A stretch of DNA of 64,000 nucleotides. Origin: Moringa oleifera (Eukaryota > Streptophyta > Magnoliopsida > Brassicales > Moringaceae). Below the pieces are notes generated by a model. It made no database searches. It was not told where the DNA came from and saw only the letters and a list, made by a program, of their open reading frames with translations. The position numbers and the translations under genes were made by a program. The DNA lies in NCBI GenBank assembly GCA_021397835.1, contig JAJFZO010000724.1, forward strand, positions 62,001 to 126,000. Direction: 5' to 3'. This document shows positions 1-13,300 of the stretch, piece after piece (position 1 is the first letter of the stretch; every line of letters begins with the position of its first letter).

Positions 1-3000
1 CCAACTTGTGCCCCCGGAGTTGCTGGGGCAACCCCAACTCCCACATTACCACCCATAGCAGGACCCAAGTGGTGAGGATTGGCCATTGCAGCTGGCTGTG
101 GAGGATGGAAAAGTCCTGGAAATTGCATATGGGAAGACTGGGCTGCAGCGACAGCATTGAATGACGCATGACCCGTGTGGGATGGCAAATAAGCTGCATG
201 AGGTGTTTGCCCAGGTATGTTGTAGTATGGAGTTGATTGCAAACCAGGGAGCTCCCTTCCGTTTTGAATCCACATTTCAGAGGCTTCAGCCTGATATCAA
301 ATATGGAAACCACGTTAAACAGAGTTTAAAACAATTCAAAAACTTAAGCAAAAGCAAGTAGAGAAAACCAAGGACATGCAAACCATGAAAATATAAGAGA
401 GAATAAAACATATGCACAGGCAGGGGAAGAAAGGGGGAGACAGAGGGGATATGAACTGACAATCAACTCCAACGGTAGGAAACCGACCTTATGCTGGTCA
501 TTAAGATCACAACATATGCTGATCCATAACCGGCTATAAGTTGGAAAACTAATGGTGCATACAAACAGAAACTATCACAAATGACCAGAACCAATGAGCA
601 CTGTATAACTCGTCATTTATATTACGCCCGCCCACCCTTTTTCTCATTACAGAGAGGACACCAGTAGCAATTCTTGATCATGTTAAATCTTCCTGTATGC
701 TTTTACAAAATATTTATAATAGTGCTTCTCAACAAATAAAAAATATCAACACTCTCGCACACTTACACGCACACCCACAAAAAAATAAAAAATGAAAAAA
801 CAAGAGGGCAGACCTAATGGTTGCAATGTAGCCCACCTCAATATAATGCAGCATCCAAGATATCAAAGCATTGAAACCTAGGCCTTCAACTTAACACGGT
901 GCTAACACAAATAATGATTAAAAATCAAATTTACTCTCATCAAACAGGTCTACCTGGGGATTTGGAACATAAAGATTGCCATCTTTGTACTTGATCCGAG
1001 ATGAATCTTCAAGCCCTGTGGCACTGCCAGCCACACCAGGAGCATTGATAGCATAGCCAGGTGGATTGGCAAAATTTCCAAAGCCAGTGGGATTGCCAGC
1101 AGGAACTGGCTTAAACTGTTGGATCCCGAACTTGAGGCCATTCGCACTGAGATGCGAACTACCTCCAGGCATCAGCAAATAACTGCTGCCATTTGATGGG
1201 TGTGGATAGGCAGGGTTGCCAGAATAGCCAGGCATGGCCATCTGAGGAACATAAATTGGGGAGAGGAATTGGCGATACGGCATTAGATTAGCAAAATGGG
1301 AAACATGAACTGGGGGATACACTTGGGCCATTGGTGGCTGCTGCTGCTGTACCATTGTTGATGAAGGCATGCTGTTGGCTGTATGTGAACTTATGGCCTG
1401 CAGCCCAAGAAAGAAAAATATCAAACAAAAATACTCTTCCTTGGTCTAAAAATTAAAAATCAGAAGGCCTACACTCTGCATAACAGGCTAATACACAGGA
1501 ATTCATGCTTCCAGAGTATCAAAGATGAAATTTTTAATGGTGTTAAGCAAATAAAAGGTTCCTTTGTCGTAAAAGCCAAAGGTGTAACTGTGTTAATAAT
1601 CAGGATCACAGTATATGATCTAAGAGCACATCTTCATATGACATTCAACTTTACCTCCTGAGAAGATGGTAGTCCTTGCCCACGCACAGTTTCTTCCATC
1701 GTGGGTCTGAAATAAGGTAAATCATAACCAGTCTGTGGATCATATGCCTGCTAGCAACCAATGGAATGATCAATCAAATCAAACAGCAGAAGCAGCAAAA
1801 TGACTGCCATTAAATGGGAACATTCTTCTTTCACAAGTTCATCACAAATCTCTAAAGATTTTTAAAAGTATCCAAACACCAATTTCATTCTCTCAGCAAG
1901 TGAAAGATTAATGTAAGAAGCTTTTTAATTGAAGAGTGAACTCACCGAAAAACTCTGTAATTCAGTAGTATCTTTTGCCTGTTGAGGTTCTGAAGGAGCA
2001 AAGGATGGATTGTTATCCCGAATCAAACCAATGTCTGCATAATTATCCAAATTTTGAGGAACGAATGCCTCATTTTTATCAGTCAGCTGCTGCTCGGATG
2101 CAGCAATTGACTCTGGAGAGCCAGACTCGGAATTTCTAACTTGATCCTCTAGAACATCTACAGGCTTAGCAGCAACAGAACCATCACTCGAAGCCTCCAG
2201 AGCAGATACTGACAAACTGCCAACAACACCATCTTATTTTTAGAAGTGCAGAAATGCTATCATTGTCTTTCATATGTTGGTATTATGCAAAAGGTTTCTC
2301 ACACATACATGTTTATCTCAAGTGAACCCATACATGCCAACAAACATTTACATGATTTTGAAAAATAGATCCTTATGCTGGAACTACAAAATTGTTTGAA
2401 AGCACAGAAAACTCTTATTTATCCAAAATTTTCAGATTCAAGCTACGCCATCATGCCTAGATGCAAGCAATTACTTAAAAGAGAAAAAAAAAAAAAAAAG
2501 AGATACTACCTAGCAGCAGATTCCCCGTTAGCTTCTTCCTTAATGCCAACTTCATGAAATCCAGATACCAAATTCCTGGAAGGATCAAACTCCACACCAA
2601 AGCTACCGAAAGTAAGCTGATAACGATCAGGCTCAGGTACACGAATATGCTCTGCGATGATTACATTCTGATCCTCACATAAGTTTACTCGTGAAAGCTC
2701 ATCTTGCAGTTTAGCTGCTTCTGACTCCAAGTCCTTATAACCATCAGCAGGAGGTGAACTAGATTTTTTAGGTGTCCCAATCACTCCAGGACCATTCACA
2801 CTAGACTTTTGGCTTGATTTGGGCTTCCACTCTTTGTTTTGCTGGGGAGCTGTGAGAAAACTCACTGGTCAGTTCTACCCTAAAAGAGTTCAAAAAGGAA
2901 CAAAGCACAAAGAACTCTTATAATTGAAACAGACTGTTTTGTCAGAAAAGACAGGTTGATGAAAATCCCCATGAAAACCACCAAGAAACAGCAATGAGCA

Positions 3001-6000
3001 AATTGATGAAGAGCCGCCTGTTAAGGTTCAATAGTGCTTAAAAATGCATTATTATAGAAGTGAAAAAAAATATTTGATAGCACATTATTGCACAAAGAAT
3101 CAATTAATATTACTTTCTCCAATGAAACTTCAAACTTGCAACAGCAGAAGCATTTAACTCTTTTAACAAATTACGATTATCTTAAACAGAAGATTAGTTC
3201 CAATAAGACACAAAACCAAGAAACTTCAAAGCGTTTGTGAAAGTGCTCTAAGTAATGTCAAACTTGTTACTGGGGTTATGACACCATGCAAGACCTCGCT
3301 TTGACACTCTAAAATAAGGGCATCATAAGTTAAGACTTACTAGGCAAAATCTATCCAATATAATGTCTACAATTTGAAGATAATTTATTACATCAAGTGG
3401 CACTTCGTGAGTAGTGGTATACCTTTTTGATGACCTCCAATTTGTTGATGTGTCCTGCTGCCATACTGATTACTTAAGAAAGATCTGCTCGCTGAAATGC
3501 TCGGCATAACAGATTCACTTACAGTAGTTTGAGTAAGTTGGTCAGTCTTAGAAATCACAGAGAAAGGCCGAAATGATTCTGAGGAATTGTCCCGTGCCAA
3601 AAGCGAATTTGAGAAAGAACTGCTTGGTGCTGAATAATCTTTTACATGATTTTCAGAAGGCTGTCGGCGACCACCCACAACCCCAACTTCACGTTTAATA
3701 GCTCCAACAGCAGAGGATGATCTGGAATCAGGGGATGGCACATGAACAGGATCTGTAGAAGAGGAATAAACACCAATAACAGAATTGCTTGTTGCCAAAG
3801 TTGCAGAATGTGATTGAGAATTGTTGGGTGTGACAGATTGCACCCTTGAAACTGAACTAGGAAGAATAGTTTGCTTTTCCTCAATTTCTTCTTTCCCATT
3901 AGTGCCACTTGAATGAACAGTTCCAGTGTGTCTAGGTTGAGAATCCGTTGGCCCATTAGAAGCCTGAATCGAACTCTGCACACCAGAGGGCTTTTGACTG
4001 CTTGGAGTTCCTTTTGAACTGGCAAAGCAATAGAACAATGAACCATATTCAATTTGCAATACAAACTAAATCGTGCATCACAATGCAGAACAATACTAGG
4101 CAAAACTGTATTGCCCAAGTGACATTAAGAAGCTAATATCGTTGTTGACACAACAAGGCATATGTCTTAGAAATCACTTAGCACCAGAAACAAAATCAAC
4201 ATTCATCGTAGTATCACCTAACCCTTGATAAATATTACGAAGGGCATAGATTCCTTTAACATTAGTTTCAAGATTTTCTTTCTCTTATTTTTCAGTTAGA
4301 CAAATGTACCACCTTTTTTTCAAAAATCATGTGTTACCCCTTATTCGTACAGAGACCCCCATCATACAACACAATAAAAAGAGCACAGTTAAGTGCAAAG
4401 TGTTGATATCCTCACTATGTACCAAAAGCAGAAACGCTACAGCCATAAAATAAACAGATTGTTACAATTTCTGAATAATGAGTTAGTCACAAAATTTACA
4501 ATAAAGCATAACAAAAGAATTCCAAAAGAAAGAGAGAGAGAGGGAGAGAGCCAGTGGCAAACAAAATATATATGAACATACCCCATTTCGGTAATATTTG
4601 AGACCACATGTTCATTCATAGCAGTGGACTGTTTAGGTGAAGAAGCCTTCATTTCTCTACTTGCAGTACGGTTAGCTCTATTGTCCCTCACAATACGGAA
4701 CTCTCGGTTGGTTCCTGCACTAGTAAGCAACTACATCAATTTAGAAAATATTGAAAGGCCTCACATATGACATTCCTTAAAACCATGTAAACTAATACAA
4801 CTCTTTCAAATCCAACTTTATATCCCACCAAGGAAAATATATCAAGAAGTATAACTTGATGTATTCCGCCATGGAAAAGAGTAACTTCACGAGACAATAA
4901 GTAAACATGTGTGCTTTTAACAAAGAAAAGGTGCATCCACATTTGTCAAGAAATCAATCTCCATGAACTCTAAGAACTAGGTGAAATGAGGTTTCTCACT
5001 TTCATTTCTCATCCAACATATGATGGTCCACTACTTCACCAGCAGAATAAATTTCAAGTCAAAAGACACATACAAAAAAAGGGGAAAAAAAGTTATTACT
5101 TAATTACCAGTTGTTGCAGTCCGAGCATAGCCTCCTTTTTGAACATTACGTTCAGGAAATGTACGAAATTTCATGCCTTGACCAACATTCTCAGACTGTT
5201 TTCTCCATTCCACAAAACCTTTGTATGCCAAACTCTGACGCAAAGAATATATAATTAAATATCAAAGGTTAAAGCAGACCTAACCCTTACTACAATTATT
5301 AAGATACATGCTTAGTGTTCAATCTGTTAGCAGATACTTGAACTTCAAAAGAACACACAAATATATTGGCAAAACAAATAAAAACAAACTTGGGAGATCA
5401 TCAGTCAGTGCCAGCCATAACATTTGCTGTTTCCAGAAATTACACAAAGCACATAACACTATTGCATGTAAAAGTACAAGGCCCTAATTAGCGATATTAG
5501 TTTGTCAGTCGGTCTCTATTCGAACACCCCACTACTTCGTAATAGAAAGCAAACATGTAAACAAAAACACAATGGTCCAACAATGTAATATTATGAGACA
5601 TCCATTTAATACAACCAACAAGTTGGGTAATAACTGATAACAGATCTAATTTTCAGCCCCCTAACAATTCCAGAGAATTTCAACATCACAACAATTATCA
5701 TCTTCCACGACACCATAGGTAAATAACATGCCAATTTCAACACTAACCAAAAGCATATTGTATAGGAAAATGCGAGCCTTATTGAGTTGAAGTACGTTTA
5801 GTTCATGCCTCTGCAACCCTCTACTAAAAACAAAGCTAAATGGAAGAAAAAAATCTAACCATAATAAATATAGTCTTGCATGATCACAAGAAAATAAAAA
5901 TAAAGCAACATCCTTCATATTTATTTTTGAAAAAAAAAATAGAACAACATGGAAAAGACTTGCCCACAAGAAAAAGAATTTGAAACAGCAACATGTGTAG

Positions 6001-8250
6001 ATCTTACCTCTTTCTTCCTGTCTCTTTTCCTCTTTACTTCATGAAAGGGATCTAAGAGAAAATAGAAACAAACAAGAAACATAGGAATGAAACTCAACTT
6101 AACAAGAAAAGTCAATGAAGTATTACTAAAGAAATTAAGCTCAAGATAAACGAAAAGAAACGAGAATATGCAACAAATTCCAGCCAAGTAGTAAATGGAA
6201 AGTGCAGAAACAGAAGAAGTAAATTTGACAGTCTTCCAACTTTGAAGAACAAAATGCAAGACAACCACACAGCTGCACAATCACCCCGTCCCACACACCC
6301 TCCTCAATTCCTCTTCCCCAAACAAAACACACCCAAAAAAGGGAAATCGAGAACCGACAAATCAGAAGGTAGTATGTCAGTCAGACCAAGTTTAGCAGTT
6401 GCAAGGCCACCACAAATCGATGCCTCACCATATCAAAAAAACACCAAAAGTCAGAAATCAGAAGAAAAAAAGGCTAAAACTTTACATTTGACAATCAATA
6501 TTGTATCTTGGAAACAAGAATACAATAGACCAAATCTCAAACATCCTTAGTAATTTTCATACATCATTACAACCTAAGAAAGTTCCATTTTCTACGAGTA
6601 CTAAAAAAATTTCTGAGCAAAGTTGTCAAACAGCGACAGCCCAAAAATGTGATCATATCCTCAACATTCAGCTACAAATACATGACGATTAAGAGACAAA
6701 GGAGAATAAAAGCATGACATAAGAACAATTGCACGTAAAGTACACAGTTTCTTGAGCCTGCTTCAGGTGAATATCTGCGATAGTCTCCTAACAAGAGCTT
6801 TTATTATTTACATGGCATCCAGGGAGTGCAACCTTTACAAGTATAGTTCTCATAAAGAAAAAAATTTTAAGTCCAATTTAACACATCCCTTTTCCTGAAC
6901 AAAGTTGAACTCAGTAACACGATTTGGTTTCATAATGTCTGTTTACCTACAATTGCAGGGTTTTATTAATGTTTCAGGGGTTTTTTTTTTTTTCATAGAA
7001 GATGTTTCAAAGTTGTTACTTCCAAATTCTAAATGAATAATTTAGCATTCGGTTTTGTTTTTTTCCTTCTTCTTACAACTACTAAGCAGTCATCCTGAGC
7101 ATTCAGCTTACCACAACTAGATGTTATAAAAGATCTTGCATACTCTAAACTCATTATAGACACTAATCATCAATCCTGTAGTCAGATAAACTGATCATTT
7201 AAGTAGATAACAGAATGCACTGAATAACATCATCAATCAAAAATCTAAAAGACCAGGTAACAGTTGATATGCCAACTTGAGTAGCATGGAAGAAACCCAA
7301 ACTTCTCGAATTCGTTGAAAGAGCAAGTGTCACATCAAGCATGTGCACAAGCTGAATGAACAGAATACACAAAGTAGTAACAAACCTAATCATTCCCATG
7401 TTTACCCCCAAACTCAAATTGGACAGTAAGCAGCCAAGTCGTACACAATGGACATCAGAAACAATGGAACTAAAGCTAATTCAGCACTTATGTTAACAAA
7501 TTGAACTCATTCTTACACTTAAACTCCTCAAGTGAAACTAATAAAAGCTAACAGAAAGTTTCAGAAACTAACCTAAAAAATAAACAGTAACCAGCTTCTA
7601 AACTCAATTTTCAGCCAACCACAACAGCGATTCAGTTCCCAAAATGCACACAATATCACCAATACGAAGATAGCAACTAAACCCACCCACCCCCCTCCAA
7701 AAGAGAAGAAGAAAATGAGAACAGGGAAGGGTAACTGAAATGAGCAAAATATAAACTAAAAGCAACTAGGCAATTTATCTTTTCAACTGTGTGACCTCAA
7801 AAATCACTGAAATACATAAGTCAGTAGACAAAGACCCAACAAAAGCAGCAAAAGAAATCTGAGAATGAAAGCAAAACTAGTACACAAAAAACCAGTTAAA
7901 CAATAAACAACCAAAAACCACTTTAGCCAGAAAGTGTGGGGGGGGGGGGGGGGGGGGGGGGGGGGGTGAGGGAGGGGGACAACACATAACAGCACCCCAA
8001 AAAAGAAGAATCATAATTGAAAGGAAAAAAAAGGAGGGTACAAATCATAAACATTTTGAAAGCAAAGAAATTGACCCTGGTTGAGCAACTTTTGGGTGGT
8101 CTCATTAGGGTCCATGTTAGCTTCTTTCAAGGCAACATATATATCAGCATCAGAGTGATTTCCCACTATCTCCTTTATGGATTGAATCGTCTTCCTCACT
8201 CGATCAGTGAGTACCTGATTCCCGCCTTCGATTCTGGACCCAGTCACCAT
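1..8250 (-). CDS. GBF-interacting protein 1-like (GIP1_N/DUF1296 domain), C terminus cut by window edge
   Basis: Ten exons on the minus strand: 8076-8250, 6008-6051, 5108-5234, 4582-4714, 3423-4018, 2510-2849, 1946-2216, 1655-1747, 954-1397 and <1-290. All junctions are GT-AG and the phases chain without a stop, giving about 837 residues. The start is the ATG at 8250. Residues about 10-60 carry the GIP1_N/DUF1296 fold, including VRKTIQSIKEIVGNHSD and YVALKEANMDPNET. The rest is low-complexity and rich in Ser, Pro, Gln and Asn, with family blocks such as RLTFGSFGVEFD-like, NLDNYADIGLIRD, MPYRQFLSPIYVPQMAMPGY and SHLSANGLK. By comparison with remembered homologues only about 16 C-terminal residues are missing. 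The founding family member binds G-box factors and promotes their DNA binding; that role is inferred here. Intron 1 (2.0 kb) contains a 29-base G run on the plus strand. Confidence 0.93.
7938..7966. repeat. 29-base poly-G tract (poly-C in the GIP1-like pre-mRNA)
   Basis: An uninterrupted run of 29 G on the plus strand inside intron 1 of the GIP1-like gene. The transcript carries poly-C, so any G-quadruplex would form on the non-transcript DNA strand. Its length may be uncertain because such runs are hard to sequence. Confidence 0.9.
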
Positions 8251-10300
8251 GTCCAATAATTAACTCCTACTACTACTCCTATCCAATAAACCAAACCCAA
8301 AAAACTAACAATAAAAACAATAGTGATTGTAATAATACGTAAATATATAGATTTGGAATTAGTATGTATAGAGCCGGTGACTGCCACTAAACACTAGAGA
8401 CAGGCTAGGGTTTGCATTAACAGAGAGAAAGAGAGGAAACGGCTTGAAAAGAGTGAGAGAGGGGTTTACGGGTTTTCGGAGCGAGCGAGGGTTTTGAAAA
8501 CAAGTTTCCCCTTCTTAAGAAATCAGACAAATCCTAATTGGGCTCCGTAATGACTCTTATGCCCTTCATTTCCCCGCTCTACCGCACATGATTAAGTACA
8601 ATAATAATAATCACTATTATTATTATTAAATATAATCTTAGACATTTAAACTCCTTGTTCCTAATGTCCAATTAGTGAGGAACCAAATTTGGGAATTTTA
8701 GAAATTTGAAGAATACATCTGTTTTTCATAATTAATTAATTTCTTTTTTTTTTCTTTTCCATGGTGATGGAGATGATTAGATTAAATTAGATTATTATAT
8801 CATCATTGGTTTGATAATAAGGGGAAGTCAATGAGCCACAGTGGTCAGAGAACCCTGGATGATGAATGATGATCACAATTATTTAATATACACAGGCATG
8901 TATGGGATCATTAGAGTCACTGTTGGGTCTGATTTTATGATTTGGCTGAGACCTGTAAGATTTGAAATTATTTTGTCTTTGGGAAGCTTTAATTATTGCA
9001 CTGTAGAAATGCTAGGGGGAGATTGGTTTCCCATAAAATTTTTGTAAATTATTAACCATTTTAACAAAATACAGGTTATTGAGTTTATTCAATATAAAAA
9101 GATAATTTTTTTTGATGACACAAAAGCCATGTTTATTACATCAAATAGAATTGGAATTTTTTAAATTTTATATTTAATGCAACTATGAAATTGAAATCAA
9201 TTTTTCTTTTTTTATCTTTATTCTATTAAAAATAGACAATTTTATCATAGAAATAACATTAGTTTGTTAAATTAAATTATCTTCGTTACTAAACAAAAAA
9301 AAATTATTCAGTTAATATTTAAAAAAAATAAAAACTCATATATTGACACATGATCATTAATTCATTGTAACATAGTAAATATTACATTATCTTATTTTAT
9401 TTTACTTTTCATAATATTTTAATTAAAATTTATTTCAAATTAATTTTTAAAGATGCTGGTATTCGTTAATTAAATACGTGAAACCAATTTTTATTTATTA
9501 TTCATATTTATAAATTTTACTAAAATTATATATTTTAAATAATATAATTAAAATTAAATATCAAATAAAAAATTAAACAATTATTAGGTTCATATATTGA
9601 TTATAACATAATTCAAACATATAATCTACATTTTATTATATTATATTTTTAATATCAAAATTAATTTTTAATTTTAATTTATGCTACTATCAAATATTTT
9701 AAAATATCAAATATAATTTTTATTAAATTCAATCCAATCCATTAGTCCAAAAAGTGAGAAATGAAAACATGAAGCCAGTGTGTTGCTTTTGATGAAAGGA
9801 GAAGTGTCAGATCTTTTAGGCCCACTGGGCAAGATTTTGGGTCACTTTTCAGCTTTTGCTGGGCTTGGCCAGCACATGCTTCACTTTGCCTGGCAATCTA
9901 CCTATATTAAAATTGGTAGTGTGCAGAAATTTGAACCCTATTCGTCTAATGGGAAGAAAGCAGAAAGCTTGGGAATCAGGACTACAGATTACCAAAACAA
10001 GAGGGTAACTAATTCATTATCAATGCTGAGCTAACTGCAGATAATGTGAGTTACAACAAGAAAAAGTAAACTATTATTACATTGACTTACCAGACTCAAA
10101 GAGACCTAACAACTGCATATTATCCACCCCACATAAGAAAAGTGAAGAAAAAAACCAAAACCACCAAGGTTACATCTAACCAGAACCAAGTAGCCAAATG
10201 CTAAGGCACTGTTTATGTAAGTAGGTTTGTGAAGAGACTGTACTGTGATAAGGCTCGTAGAAATGTTAAAAACGAGATTCAATTTCCAGGGGCTGCCGTC
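8251..10300. other. Spacer between GIP1-like start and BRXL2 stop; GIP1-like promoter side
   Basis: No gene is recognised. About 8251-8520 is the probable 5' leader and proximal promoter of the GIP1-like gene, with purine-rich sequence near 8420-8470. From about 9050 to 9760 the sequence is very AT-rich with many stops. The open stretch at 9780-10034 has no recognisable domain. BRXL2 3' UTR should occupy the bases just below 10300. Confidence 0.6.
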
Positions 10301-13300
10301 TCACAAATACTGTTCTTGTATCCTAGCTCGGTTCTGTTCCCACCACAATCTTGCACGCATTTCCCCAAATCTTTCTCGGCTGCACCAGGAAACACACAAA
10401 AAGGAGAAACATAGATTCAGATTCATATGATGTTACAAATAAATAAAGCTTCAAAACAGTTTAGCTTTGTACGGCTCTTTCATAGGTGGATTCATGGAAA
10501 GTTGAAAAACCAGAAGCCTGGGTCATGAGTCATAATGCGGACAATATACAAGGGACTCACATTTCATAGTGGGATATTAAGGGGGGACAAACTTCACAAG
10601 TCAAAACCTAAAGTGACTAAGAGCACAGGTCTTCCGACCATTACTAGGGTCCCATAGGAAACTACAGCAGCTGTTTGCAGACAACTGTAATCCACTGGAC
10701 TCAACAGGGAGCAGCATGAGCACACTTGCAAAGGAGTTATTCTGTTCCATATTCACACCTTACAAGGTCTGGCTTATCTCCCACTCAACTTATCATGACT
10801 TCAACAAGTAAGATGAGAAAAAAAAAACATTAATAATTTGTTGAGATAAGAAGAGAAACTTGTGATCTGACATAAGAAAACCATGGAAAAAAAAAATACC
10901 GAATGTCACAAAAATATTACAAAACATATGCTTCAAGGCTATTCAAAATGAAATATGAAAATCCATTCTTCTTTTAAAGGAAAAATAATAAATTTAATTT
11001 AAAGAATCAACTAGATGTTCGTCGCTCATACTTTCATTGGCCACAAAACAATTGGACCAGAACAAGTCCCTGCTACTCCCAACAAGCCCCATGACCTAAA
11101 TAGAGACGATTGTGAGCTCTTATTCAAGACTTGCCACTTCACCACAGGATAAAGGATAAACTATAACTGACAACTTCACCTCAATGTAAAGGATAAACTA
11201 TGACTGAACTGGGCAGTAGATTTATTACCTAAATACAAAACCTATTCAGCTTTTAGTCTGTTTTTACTAAATGACGGCCATCAAGAAAGTCATAAAGCCT
11301 TTCCTTGAATGAAAAAATCAAACTCTTTTTGGATTGTTTGGCGTGAGAGAAATAGGAGGGCCTTTGATGATATTGAGACACCAATAGATGTAAATAGGGA
11401 GATTTGGATTAGTATTTTTGAATTTCTGGAATACCGAAAATTATTTTGTAAAAGAGGAAGTACTAGTTGATATCATAGTATTACTAACTTCCTAGGCTAA
11501 CAACAAATGTAAAAGGATGCACCCCCCTGGTGCTTAGTATATAATATTTTCTCTTTGTTTCTGGTCAAAAAAAAAAAAAAAAAAGCTTTCAACTCTCAGA
11601 ACTTGAGAAAACGTAAAGTACAGAAAATCAGACAAGACACACTGATGTGAGAGCACCTAATTACTGTATTGGTTTGAGTTCTATGTAATTTCTACATTAT
11701 AAAACCTACATACCTGAAGCGGACACGTCGAAGTTCCCGTGTGCCACCTGGCAGTGCTCTGATAGTGATGTACACTCCTGGTTCATCCTGCTCAACCCAT
11801 TCAGTCTCCATGTCACTGGCATTACTGAGTGATAGCTCCCCAGAATGATCTGCCTCTCTTGATGAACTAGTCCTTACAGAACCATCTATTGATGATGTCT
11901 CAGTCTTGGCCCCACTGATGCTAGAAAGTTTTGGTGTTGAAGCAAGACCAGCTGAATCGTGATGAAGACAGGATTGCATTGGGTGGTGGTCAAGTGAATC
12001 AGATGAAGAATAGCCCATTCCTGTAGGACGGTGGAAGTTGCGTGGGCGCTCTTTATTCAGCGGTGGAGTCACAGGGCTCTCCTTGGCAGATTCAATCCTT
12101 GAGCCCTAATAAAAGGTTTGAAAAGTCTATTAGATGCCAGAACAAGATTTACCAATCTAAGACAAGATGCTCCATTAAGTTCCAACATAAATTTTGTAGA
12201 TAACAATTGATTCATGTCAAATTCAGGAGAAAATAGTACCATCTCAAACAACAATACAAACATTATGACCAGAAGAGAATATAACTATTAATTCAATAGA
12301 AAAGGAACCTCACTGCATATTAGTCCACCTGAAATGCATGGAGAATAAAATGCTTTTATCCAAATACATCATATGTGAGGAAATCAATGGCAGTATAACT
12401 GGCTCAGCCCGCACTCCATGTAGACAAAATGAAATATTTGACTCAGACATTCAAGCATACGTCGGAACAAAACATCAACAGAAGCTGATGGCAAGATACA
12501 CGAGAATTAAAGAACTTACTCTGTTTAATATTATCTTTTCTAAACAACATAATTTTAATATACTAAACAGTGAACAACTTACCTCATCCTCTGATCTTGG
12601 AGGAGTTGGAAGTGGGACTGTTTGATGATTGAACCGTTGAACATTGTACAATTCCATGACCTTATCATAGTTCTCCGCCCACCATCTTTGAGCTTGCCAT
12701 TTGTTGAACATTTCACGACTGAAGAGAGTAGTCAAGTAAAGATTAGTTCTCCTAAAATTTAAGTTCAAACATTGAAGGATGCAAATGATGGAAGTCAACA
12801 GAATATTGCAGCATTGAACTTTCAAAATCATCAAAGTGACTTACTCTCTAAGAATAAACAAATATGAATACACAATCATCCAACAGGTTTTCATGGTTAT
12901 TGCAAGTACAGGGGAAAAAACAACTACAAAGATTATCAGAAACACCATATAACCCAAAATCTCATTAGCATGAACTTCACATATTATAAGGCTCACTGCA
13001 AGGCAACAAACTGAACTCTTGCGCTTGCTTCTTTTATTAACTTAAATTACCACACCTCTCAAGCATGATTATTAGATTAAAGCCCATAGGAAGAAACAAA
13101 AAGGATCTCTGGACCAAAACGGCCAGTTTCTATAAGGTTCAATGATGAAGACTTTGTTCAATTAAATTTGATGTTTTTGTGGTAGGTGCCTCTGCTAAAA
13201 CATTCACAACCAGGTAAAGGAGAAGCTGAAGCGATCAGACATACAGGCACTCATATCATGTTAAAGTTCACAATATCATGGTGCATGCTCTTTACATGGA

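Noticed and set aside
9780..10034. 84-codon open frame between BRXL2 and the GIP1-like gene
   Set aside because: No domain or splice context; probably BRXL2 3' flank.
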